Positions 1 through 6,067 of a stretch of DNA of 23,171 bases are shown piece after piece (within the stretch, counting starts at the first letter, position 1; every line of letters starts with the position of its first letter). Location of the stretch: contig CABSMK010000007.1 of NCBI GenBank assembly GCA_902478825.1, positions 1 to 23,171 on the forward strand, given 5' to 3'. Position numbers and translations under genes: made by a program. The notes under the pieces are model-generated. The model had not been told where the DNA came from. It saw only the letters and a program-made list of their open reading frames with translations, and searched no databases. Origin of the DNA: an uncultured Collinsella sp. (GTDB lineage Bacteria > Actinomycetota > Coriobacteriia > Coriobacteriales > Coriobacteriaceae).

Positions 1-230
1 GACACTCGAAGTGTCCATCCTCGCAGTATCCGGTTCTCAAGGTGCACGCCTGCGCGGCTGATCCGGTTGCACCGGGCCGCGCGGCAAGGAGATATATTGC
101 CAGACCGGAGGGGCCCCGCGGGCGGGAATCTGGGCGTACACATTTCCCACACATCTTGGAATCCGACTAACGTTTGCCAGCCGTTACCTACCGCTCGCCG
201 AGCATCTCTTTATATAAGGCAGTCTCATGG
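1..230 (-). other. Non-coding region, possibly rRNA operon leader/spacer
   Basis: No coding frame is supported here. Read on the minus strand, positions 47-33 give GTGCACCTTGAGAAC, followed by CGGATACTG. This resembles the TTGAGAAC/TTTGAAAACTGGATA-type motif found just ahead of rRNA genes, in leaders and 16S-23S spacers, of Gram-positive bacteria. No 16S 3' end or 23S 5' end is visible, so an rRNA gene would have to start beyond the left edge. Local hairpins include GACACT-cga-AGTGTC at 1-15, a GCGCGGC/GCCGCGC pair at about 54-83 and GGCAA/TTGCC at about 91-109. The rRNA assignment is inference from motif resemblance. Confidence 0.3.
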
Positions 231-1631
231 TTAAAGCGGATACGTTCCCCTAGCTAAAGCACAGCCAGCATCGAGCAACTCGTCACGTTCTTCCACCGAG
301 AACCCCTCGGCGTAGACGCGCACCACCGGTTCGGTCCCGCTAGGACGGACCAGCAGCCACGTGTCATCCTCGAATGCCAAACGCAAGCCATCCATATGAC
401 TAACGTTTTGCGGCACCTTGCCACAAATCGACTTGGGGTTTACGCCCGGCAGCAGGGTTCGTAACGTTTCGGCATCTTCGGCCTCAAGGCGCAAATCGCG
501 TCGACCGTAACTCGTCTTACCAAAACTGTCCTCGAGTTGGTCGACCAGAACGCCCAAAGGCGCGTCCGTCTTTGCCATAAGCTCACACAGAATCAGACAG
601 GCGAGGATTCCATCGCGCTCGGGCATATGCGCGGCGATGCCGATACCACCGGCTTCTTCGCCGCCCATGAGGACGCCGCCCTTCTTCATCTCCGCCGCTA
701 TATATTTGAAACCGACTGGTTTGACGGTCACGCGGCAGCCAAGCGCCTCGGCAATGCGACGCACGAGCGTCGAGCATGAAAGATTGACGACGACGCGCCC
801 CTCCAAATTACGAAATTGAACCAAGTCGCCCAAAACGAGCGCCATGATCTGATGCGGATGTATATATCTGCCGCGCTCGTCAACCGCGCCGATACGGTCG
901 GCGTCGCCGTCGGTCACCAGGCCAGCGCAAGCTCCGTCCTCGATAACCGTGCGCTCGCAAGCGTCCACCCACGGTTCAACGGGGTCGGGGCAGATATCTT
1001 CTTGGTCAGACGCCTGCCCGGCGTGAATCTCGTGCACCTCAACGCCAAGCTCGCGCAGCAAGTCGGCTAGATAGCCCTGGGCTGCGCCGCCCATGGGATC
1101 GACGACCACGCGCAGGTGCGCGGCGCGGATGGCTTCGGCATCGACAAACGATGCCACCGCCTGCATATAGTCAGGAATGATATCCGCGGTGCGATATTGC
1201 CCCTCGATCCCCATTGGCTCGGGAGCCATAGTCTCTTCGAGCTCTTCGATGACATCCTGGTTGGCGGTCGAGCCGTCACCCATGCGAATCTTGAGGCACA
1301 GATAGCCCTGCGGATGATGGGACCCCGTCACCATGAGCGCGCCGCACGCCCCACCGTCATAAGCCGCCGCCCACGTAAGGGCAGGGGTCGGGACAGGTCG
1401 CGAAGCGAGCACGGCGTCTAGCCCGTGCGCTGCTAGCACGCCCGCCGCAAGCTCAGCGAACTCGCGCGCCAGGGGCCGGGTGTCGAACCCTATATATACC
1501 GTTTTGCCCGGATTGGTCTTTTGCCACAACTCGCCGACGGCATCGGCGATACGGGCAACGTTATCGGCAGTGAAGTCCTCATCGACGCGAGCGCGCCAAC
1601 CGTCAGTTCCAAAATGAATTATCGCGCACAC
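231..1631 (-). CDS. Phosphohexomutase (phosphoglucomutase/phosphomannomutase family)
   Basis: This is an alpha-D-phosphohexomutase of 466 aa, interconverting hexose 1- and 6-phosphates in the cytoplasm to supply sugar nucleotides. The family order is present: an N-terminal FGTDGWRA segment (res 7-14), the phosphoserine loop as VTGSHHPQGY (res 101-110), the metal loop DGDADR (res 241-246), the sugar-specificity loop GGEEAGG and the C-terminal phosphate-binding RPSGTEP. The serine loop deviates from the usual TASHNP. The chosen start is GTG at 1631, because AGGTG lies about 6-7 nt upstream and the FGTDGW motif follows directly; longer frames upstream add sequence unlike the family. A 10-bp palindrome GGGTATACCC at 1671-1680 lies in the upstream region. 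It is transcribed away from the terminator of the upstream methyltransferase gene. Glucose versus mannose specificity cannot be decided from sequence. Confidence 0.88.
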   Translation of the reverse strand: MCAIIHFGTDGWRARVDEDFTADNVARIADAVGELWQKTNPGKTVYIGFDTRPLAREFAELAAGVLAAHGLDAVLASRPVPTPALTWAAAYDGGACGALMVTGSHHPQGYLCLKIRMGDGSTANQDVIEELEETMAPEPMGIEGQYRTADIIPDYMQAVASFVDAEAIRAAHLRVVVDPMGGAAQGYLADLLRELGVEVHEIHAGQASDQEDICPDPVEPWVDACERTVIEDGACAGLVTDGDADRIGAVDERGRYIHPHQIMALVLGDLVQFRNLEGRVVVNLSCSTLVRRIAEALGCRVTVKPVGFKYIAAEMKKGGVLMGGEEAGGIGIAAHMPERDGILACLILCELMAKTDAPLGVLVDQLEDSFGKTSYGRRDLRLEAEDAETLRTLLPGVNPKSICGKVPQNVSHMDGLRLAFEDDTWLLVRPSGTEPVVRVYAEGFSVEERDELLDAGCALARGTYPL

Positions 1632-1755
1632 GCGCAGACACCTCACAGTGTTTGGATCATGGTACGCATGGGGTATACCCGCAACATGCACTCGGCAACC
1701 TGCCGGCACCAGCATTCACCATTTGGGCAAATGCTGCCGAGGACATGCAAGCAAT

Positions 1756-1784
1756 AAAAAAAACCGCCCCGTATGGAGCGGTTT
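1756..1784 (-). terminator. Rho-independent terminator of the methyltransferase gene
   Basis: On the minus strand a 10-bp stem (AAACCGCTCC with GGGGCGGTTT, one G-T pair) and a 4-nt loop are followed directly by a run of eight T. It begins 5 nt after the stop codon of the homocysteine methyltransferase gene, so it ends that two-gene unit and insulates the mutase gene downstream. Confidence 0.9.
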
Positions 1785-1789
1785 GCCCT

Positions 1790-2683
1790 TTATATATCGA
1801 GCGCCTCGGCCATCGCGGCCGTAGTGATTGCCGTGGTTCCACAGCAACTGCCCACCATTGCGGCACCGGCATGTCCCCATTCGATGCATGCGCGCGCGAA
1901 AGCTTCGGGGTTCTCGTGCCATACGGGGCCATCCTGAGTCTGGACCGGATCGCCTACGTTGGGACGCACCGTGACGGGAGTAGTCGCCGATGCAACCATC
2001 CTGGGCACCGCCGCGTTCGCGGCCGCAAGCGAACAGCAATTAACACCAACCGAGTTTGCGCCGTGTTTTTCAGCGTACAAAACGGCTGCCTCGATGTTGA
2101 GGCCATCGCCCAACAGGTCGCCTTTATCGTCAACGACAAAACTCACCAGAACAGGCATGCCGTCGGCGGCATCTCGGGCGCCGGCAAGCATGGGCTGCAA
2201 ATTACGGATAGAAGTCACCGTCTCGATCAGCAGACCGTCAACGCCGGCATTGAGCAAGGCGTGCGCCTGTTCGCGCGCAATGCCTCGGATTTCACGATAC
2301 TCGGCAGAGTCCTCGGCAAACCACTCAATACCGATCGGGCCCATCGAGCCCAGCAGCAGCTGAGGGTGCGCCTGGCGGGCATCGTCGACGGCCCCGCGAT
2401 TGACCTCCGCCACGGACGGCGCAATTTGGTCGTGCTTGAGGGCATAGCTCGATGCCTGAAAGGTGTTGGTAATGAGCACCTGCGCGCCGGCGGCGACATA
2501 CAAGCGATGGATACGAGAAACGGTCTGCGGCTCTGCCAGATTCCAAAACGCCGGTGGAATGTCGGCGGCATCGTACTCACTCAACAGAACACTGCCCATG
2601 GGGCCCTGCGCCAACAAGGTCTCGCTCGACAAGCGGCGCGTAAGTTCCTCGGCACCAAAGCGGTTGTAATAACTCGTATCCAT
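1790..2683 (-). CDS. Homocysteine S-methyltransferase family protein
   Basis: This 297-aa protein is a stand-alone homocysteine S-methyltransferase domain, which moves a methyl group to homocysteine to form methionine using zinc-activated thiolate chemistry. The three zinc-binding cysteines are visible: C216 in GVNCC and C280/C281 in GSCCGT. The N-terminal ILITNTF-like strand (VLITNTFQASSY, res 69-80) and LIETVTS (res 152-158) also fit the family. It lacks the folate and cobalamin domains of full MetH, so the donor could be S-methylmethionine or AdoMet (MmuM-like), or it could pair with a separate corrinoid protein; sequence alone does not decide. It lies 10 nt after the metalloregulator gene and ends at a strong terminator, so the two are probably co-transcribed. 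The ribosome site (CGGGA about 5 nt upstream) is modest. Confidence 0.88.
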   Translation of the reverse strand: MDTSYYNRFGAEELTRRLSSETLLAQGPMGSVLLSEYDAADIPPAFWNLAEPQTVSRIHRLYVAAGAQVLITNTFQASSYALKHDQIAPSVAEVNRGAVDDARQAHPQLLLGSMGPIGIEWFAEDSAEYREIRGIAREQAHALLNAGVDGLLIETVTSIRNLQPMLAGARDAADGMPVLVSFVVDDKGDLLGDGLNIEAAVLYAEKHGANSVGVNCCSLAAANAAVPRMVASATTPVTVRPNVGDPVQTQDGPVWHENPEAFARACIEWGHAGAAMVGSCCGTTAITTAAMAEALDI

Positions 2684-2693
2684 ATATATCCCG

Positions 2694-3116
2694 CTATTCC
2701 TCGACGCTGATTCCCTGCTTTTCGAGATAGGCGAGCCAGCGGTTCATCGTGTCCTCGGAAAGCGCATGCTCCATCATGCAGGCCTCGGAATCGGCTCGCT
2801 CAAATTCGACACCGAGCTCCTGAACCAAAAACGTGCGGATGAGGCGATGACGGTACCAGATAGCCGTACCAACCTCGCGGCCGCGATCGGTCAGGACTAC
2901 CTTGCCGTAGTGCGATTGCTCGACAAGTTCGGATGCCTTGAGCGCCGAAACCGCTTTATTGACCGATGCCTTGGAGACGCCAAGGCGCTGCGCGATGTCG
3001 ACCGATCGCACGCCGTTGGTTTCCCCCTCTTCGCTTTCAATGCGAACCATGCACTCCAAGTAGTCTTCGTTCGCCACCGTCAGATGTAGTTCGCGCGAGC
3101 TATTTGTCGTATCCAT
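2694..3116 (-). CDS. DtxR/MntR-family metal-dependent regulator
   Basis: This 140-aa metalloregulator is an N-terminal winged helix (about res 12-82, recognition region RLGVSKASVNKAVSAL) followed by a metal-binding and dimerisation domain. RHRLIRTFLVQELG and ACMMEH are the family signatures. By comparison with MntR, the likely metal ligands are D18, E21, H90, C113, E116 and H117. The cysteine at the position that is Glu99 in MntR is DtxR/IdeR-like, while D18/E21 are MntR-like, so iron versus manganese specificity is unclear. Length matches MntR, without the SH3-like domain of DtxR. The start at 3116 is chosen because GGAAG lies about 4 nt upstream; an ATG 7 codons earlier has no good ribosome site. 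It is divergent from pepT across a palindromic site and leads a unit with the homocysteine methyltransferase gene. Confidence 0.85.
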   Translation of the reverse strand: MDTTNSSRELHLTVANEDYLECMVRIESEEGETNGVRSVDIAQRLGVSKASVNKAVSALKASELVEQSHYGKVVLTDRGREVGTAIWYRHRLIRTFLVQELGVEFERADSEACMMEHALSEDTMNRWLAYLEKQGISVEE

Positions 3117-3170
3117 GATCTTCCGTCCCTTCTGCATTCAATGGCTGATTCTACCCCATCCAAGCGTCAT

Positions 3171-3188
3171 GGTATGCCGTGGCATACC
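3171..3188. promoter_or_regulatory. Palindromic operator-like site between divergent genes
   Basis: GGTATGCC and GGCATACC form perfect 8-bp arms around a GT spacer, midway between the start codons of the metalloregulator (3116) and pepT (3237). On the minus strand a TAGAAT -10-like hexamer (about 3150-3155) and on the plus strand TAGAGT (3193-3198) place the palindrome over the -35 zone of both candidate promoters. This fits a repressor site, plausibly for the adjacent DtxR-type protein; the assignment is inference. Confidence 0.55.
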
Positions 3189-3236
3189 GTGCTAGAGTTC
3201 TTGTTGCACACGACAACCAAGATTGGAGCGGTCTTT

Positions 3237-4484
3237 ATGGAAAACACCACCACGAGCCCCGATGTCCTCGAGCGCTTTTTGCGCTACGTCCAGATCAACA
3301 CGCAGTCCGAGGATGCAAACTGCGACCAGGTACCCTCGAGCGCCGTTCAGTTTGACCTTGCCAACGTACTGGCTGAAGAACTGCGCGAGCTTGGTGCGGA
3401 AGATGCCCACGTGACCGAGCACGCCTATGTCTGCGCGCATATCCCAGCAAGTGCGGGCGCTGAGGACAAGCCCGCCCTGGGCCTGATCGCCCATCTCGAC
3501 ACCACCGAAGTTGCACCGGGCGCCGGCGTGAAGCCGCACATCGTGCACTACGAAGGCGGCAACCTGGTCTGCGGCACGGTTGACGGTAAACCCGTTGCCA
3601 TGAGTACCGCCAAGCTTCCCGCCCTGAATGACCTCGCGGGTGAGGACCTGGTCTGCAGCGACGGCACCACGCTGCTGGGCGCAGACGACAAGGCAGGCGT
3701 CGCCGAGATCATGTCGCTTGTCGCGCGTATCGCTCAGGACCCTTCTCTGCCCCATCCCGCACTCGGCATTTGCTTCTGCCCTGACGAGGAGATCGGCCAC
3801 GGAGCCGAGCTGTTGGATATCGATACCTTTGGCTGCAAGTACGCCTACACGGTCGACGGCGGCCCCATCGGCGAGCTGGAGTGGGAGTGCTTTAACGCCG
3901 CCGAGGCGACCGTCCGCTTTGAGGGCCAGTCCATCCACCCGGGCGACGCTAAGGGTCGTATGGTCAACGCAGGCAATCTGTTCTGCGACTTCAACGCGTT
4001 GCTCCCCTACGTGCAGCGCCCGGAGTATACGGAAGGCTACGAGGGCTTTTATCACCTTGAGGGTGTATCTGCGACCGTCGATCACGCCACAGCGCGCTAT
4101 ATCGTCCGCGACCATGACGCCGCCAAGTTCCAGCAGAAACTCGACCTTATTGATGCCGCCGCCTCGATGCTCAACCAGCGTCTGGGTGAGGAGCGTGTGA
4201 CGGTCGAGATTAAGCAGCAGTATCGAAATATGGCCGAGATCGTTCGTGACTATCCCGAGCTTATTGATGTTGCCAAGGAAGCCTACCTTGCCTGCGGCGT
4301 TGAGCCCCAAGTGCTGCCGATTCGCGGCGGCACCGACGGCGCGCAGCTGTCGTTCCGCGGTCTGCCCTGCCCCAACCTTTCCACCGGCGGCTATTGCTAC
4401 CACGGCGTCAACGAGTTCGTCCCGGTCAGTTCGCTCGTCAAGATGACCGATGTGCTCCAGGAGCTCGTCGCCCGCTTTGCATAA
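3237..4484 (+). CDS. pepT: Peptidase T (M20 aminotripeptidase)
   Basis: This 415-aa cytoplasmic dizinc tripeptidase cleaves the N-terminal residue from tripeptides. Zinc-site motifs appear in order: IAHLDTTEVAPG (H86, D88), LLGADDKAGVAEI (D150), CPDEEIGHG (E184/E185), YTVDGG (D207) and the C-terminal YHGVNEF histidine. HPGDAKGRMVNA and the IRGGTDGAQLSFRGLP segment are typical of PepT rather than of other M20 members. The start at 3237 has GGAG 8 nt upstream and gives the family's normal N-terminus; the frame is open further upstream but that part overlaps the operator region. It is the only convincing plus-strand gene in the window, divergent from the metalloregulator, and it ends at its own terminator. 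The palindrome upstream may place it under metal or methionine-linked control. Confidence 0.94.
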   Translation: MENTTTSPDVLERFLRYVQINTQSEDANCDQVPSSAVQFDLANVLAEELRELGAEDAHVTEHAYVCAHIPASAGAEDKPALGLIAHLDTTEVAPGAGVKPHIVHYEGGNLVCGTVDGKPVAMSTAKLPALNDLAGEDLVCSDGTTLLGADDKAGVAEIMSLVARIAQDPSLPHPALGICFCPDEEIGHGAELLDIDTFGCKYAYTVDGGPIGELEWECFNAAEATVRFEGQSIHPGDAKGRMVNAGNLFCDFNALLPYVQRPEYTEGYEGFYHLEGVSATVDHATARYIVRDHDAAKFQQKLDLIDAAASMLNQRLGEERVTVEIKQQYRNMAEIVRDYPELIDVAKEAYLACGVEPQVLPIRGGTDGAQLSFRGLPCPNLSTGGYCYHGVNEFVPVSSLVKMTDVLQELVARFA

Positions 4485-4511
4485 GCCTGGCTGCACAAGT
4501 CCGAAAGACGA

Positions 4512-4549
4512 ATCGCCCCGTCCTCAACCGAGAACGGGGCGATTTTTTT
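4512..4549 (+). terminator. Rho-independent terminator of pepT
   Basis: ATCGCCCCGT (4512-4521) and ACGGGGCGAT (4534-4543) form a perfect 10-bp stem around a 12-nt loop, followed by a run of seven T on the plus strand. It starts 27 nt after the pepT stop codon. Confidence 0.92.
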
Positions 4550-4590
4550 GCTGCAATGTGAACAGGTTGACGCACGCCAGCCTCTTAACG

Positions 4591-4638
4591 CAAGGAGTGT
4601 CCCAAACTGCCGGCACAAAAGGAACGTCCCCAAGTGCC
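4591..4638. repeat. REP-like tandem degenerate repeat
   Basis: Two imperfect copies of a ~20-nt unit lie in tandem: AAGGAGTGTCCCAAACTGCC and AAGGAACGTCCCCAAGTGCC. The core AAGGnnnGTCCC is related to the palindromic AAAGGGAC-a-GTCCCTTT element at 21685-21719. Such GGGAC elements look like a dispersed, intergenic repeat family. No transposase is present in the window. The rest of the 4550-4650 gap shows no gene. Confidence 0.4.
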
Positions 4639-4650
4639 AAGTGTTCCGGC

Positions 4651-4818
4651 AACGCCGATGTTTTGGCAACGACAGCGAGCGGGTCGCATTTGAGACAAGG
4701 TGACGTGAAGCGAAAGGGCGCTGACCTTCTGGTCGCGCCCTTGAAGTTGAACGTCAGATTGTCCAAATGCGGCCCGCGCAGCGTCGAGTCGTTACGGCGT
4801 TTGGTAAAACGCCGTAAC
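4651..4818 (+). ncRNA. Candidate structured RNA element, copy A
   Basis: This is a 168-nt element matched by a second copy at 20255-20423. Conserved blocks are AACGCCGATGTTTTGGCAA at the left, CAGCGAGCG, GACCTTCTGGTC at the centre, GCGCAGCGTCGAG and a perfect 12-bp hairpin with a GGTA loop at the right (4791-4818). Between these it folds into a helix of 4679-4692 with 4764-4777 (one G-T pair), GACAA/TTGTC, TGACGT (4701-4706) with ACGTCA (4751-4756), and a terminal hairpin AAGGGCGC-t-GACC-ttct-GGTC-GCGCCCTT (4714-4742). The other copy keeps the same helices with different bases. The G-T pair favours RNA from the plus strand. It could be a known family such as the Collinsella-1 RNA motif; this could not be tested here. 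Strand and function are inference; the structure and repetition are seen. Confidence 0.5.
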
Positions 4819-4819
4819 T

Positions 4820-6055
4820 CTAGTAGTTAGCTTCGTAGCCGTTGCCGTCGCCGGTGGGCTCTTCGTAGTAGTCCGAATCGCTTGAATCGCTTGAGTCATC
4901 GGAATCGTCAGAGCTGACCGATGAGGTTGCGGTACCGTTTGCGTAATCGTCAGACGTGTTGTTGTTCAGGTCGCCAATCGTAGAGCTGGAACCATCGGAA
5001 AGACCCATGGTGTTGGGACCCTTGGGATCCTTGCCGGCATCGACGCGCTCCATCATTTCCTTGAGCTCGTCCTCGTAGACAAAGACGTAGCTCACACCGT
5101 CGATCATGGTGCTGTCGTCGGCGTACGAGGGCAGGTTGGCCGAGTAGATACCGTCGACATCCATACCGCGCATGGCGTTGACCGTAGCCACGATATCCTG
5201 AACGCTCATATCGGTTACGAGCATATCGGACAGCGAATTAACCAGGCCAAAGATCTTCGTGGCATCGAAGTTATTGAGAATCTGGTTGGCAAGGGCGCCA
5301 AGCACCTGGCGCTGGTGGCGCATGCGCGTGTAATCGCCGTCGGCATAGGTGTAGCGGCAGCGGGCATAGGTAAGGGCGGTGGCACCGTCCATATGCTGCT
5401 GGCCAGCGGTAATCTTAATATCCAGGTGCTCGGGGTCGTCAACATCATCGGTTGCGTTAATGTCGATACCGCCAACCGAATCAATCAGCGCCTGCATACC
5501 GTCGAAGCTGACCTCGGCATAGTGGGAAATCTGAACACCGCACAGCTCGTTGACCGCCTCGACCATGGCCTCGGCGCCGCCAACGGTATGGCAGGCGTTG
5601 ATCTTCATGGTCTCGCCCTTGTACTCGACCTTGGTGTCGCGCGGAACGGAAATGAGCGTCGCCTGCTTTTGCGTGGGGTCGATGCGTGCCAGGATAATCG
5701 AGTCGGCACGATACGTATCCTCGCCCGGACGGCCGTCGGTGCCAAGAAGCAGCACGTAGAACGGATCCTTTGCCTCATCGGTGTCAACCAGAACCCGACG
5801 CAGATTGTCGGTAATGACATTGGAATCGCCGAGCTTGCCCATAATGGTGGCAAACCACAGGCCGGCAGCGGTAGTGGCACTCAGCAGCACGCCAAGCACG
5901 ACAATGAGCGCGACGTGACGAATCGTGTGGCTACGACGACGTTGACGAGCGCGCTCGGAATAGCGAGCCACGTTATCGCGACTGTAGATCTTGGCCTGCG
6001 CACCAGTTGAGGGTCTTCGGGCGGTGGTATCCGCGAGGGGCTTTTTATTAAACAT
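4820..6055 (-). CDS. LytR-CpsA-Psr (LCP) family envelope protein
   Basis: This 411-aa membrane-anchored LCP protein belongs to the family that transfers lipid-linked glycopolymers such as teichoic acid or capsule onto peptidoglycan. It has a basic cytoplasmic N-terminus (RARQRRRSH around res 36-43), one membrane segment (about res 46-70), then the LCP domain with LLLGTDGR (res 102-109), YRADSIILARIDP (res 115-127), ISVPRDTKV (res 135-143) and GGIDINATDDV. C155 and C171 may form a disulfide. The last ~60 residues are a Ser/Asp-rich low-complexity tail ending in an acidic Tyr-containing stretch. ATG at 6055 has AGGT about 7 nt upstream; a TTG two codons earlier is an alternative. It lies 12 nt after murA and is probably co-transcribed with it. 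The structured repeat begins 1 nt beyond its stop codon. Confidence 0.9.
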   Translation of the reverse strand: MFNKKPLADTTARRPSTGAQAKIYSRDNVARYSERARQRRRSHTIRHVALIVVLGVLLSATTAAGLWFATIMGKLGDSNVITDNLRRVLVDTDEAKDPFYVLLLGTDGRPGEDTYRADSIILARIDPTQKQATLISVPRDTKVEYKGETMKINACHTVGGAEAMVEAVNELCGVQISHYAEVSFDGMQALIDSVGGIDINATDDVDDPEHLDIKITAGQQHMDGATALTYARCRYTYADGDYTRMRHQRQVLGALANQILNNFDATKIFGLVNSLSDMLVTDMSVQDIVATVNAMRGMDVDGIYSANLPSYADDSTMIDGVSYVFVYEDELKEMMERVDAGKDPKGPNTMGLSDGSSSTIGDLNNNTSDDYANGTATSSVSSDDSDDSSDSSDSDYYEEPTGDGNGYEANY

Positions 6056-6067
6056 AGGCAACCTGTA

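Noticed and set aside
1..120. Cobalamin or other riboswitch in the left-end region
   Set aside because: GC-rich stems are present but the conserved B12-box and core sequences are not found on either strand.
1652..2710. 352-codon open frame on the plus strand
   Set aside because: Antisense to the homocysteine methyltransferase gene, whose zinc motifs prove the minus frame.
3192..4496. 434-codon open frame on the minus strand
   Set aside because: Antisense to pepT, whose metal-site motifs are complete on the plus strand.
4791..4818. 12-bp hairpin as an ordinary intrinsic terminator of the LCP gene
   Set aside because: No T-run follows on either strand, and the identical hairpin forms the end of a longer repeated element.
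4450..4830. 126-codon plus-strand frame
   Set aside because: It runs through the pepT terminator, the REP-like units and the structured element, so it is not a credible gene.
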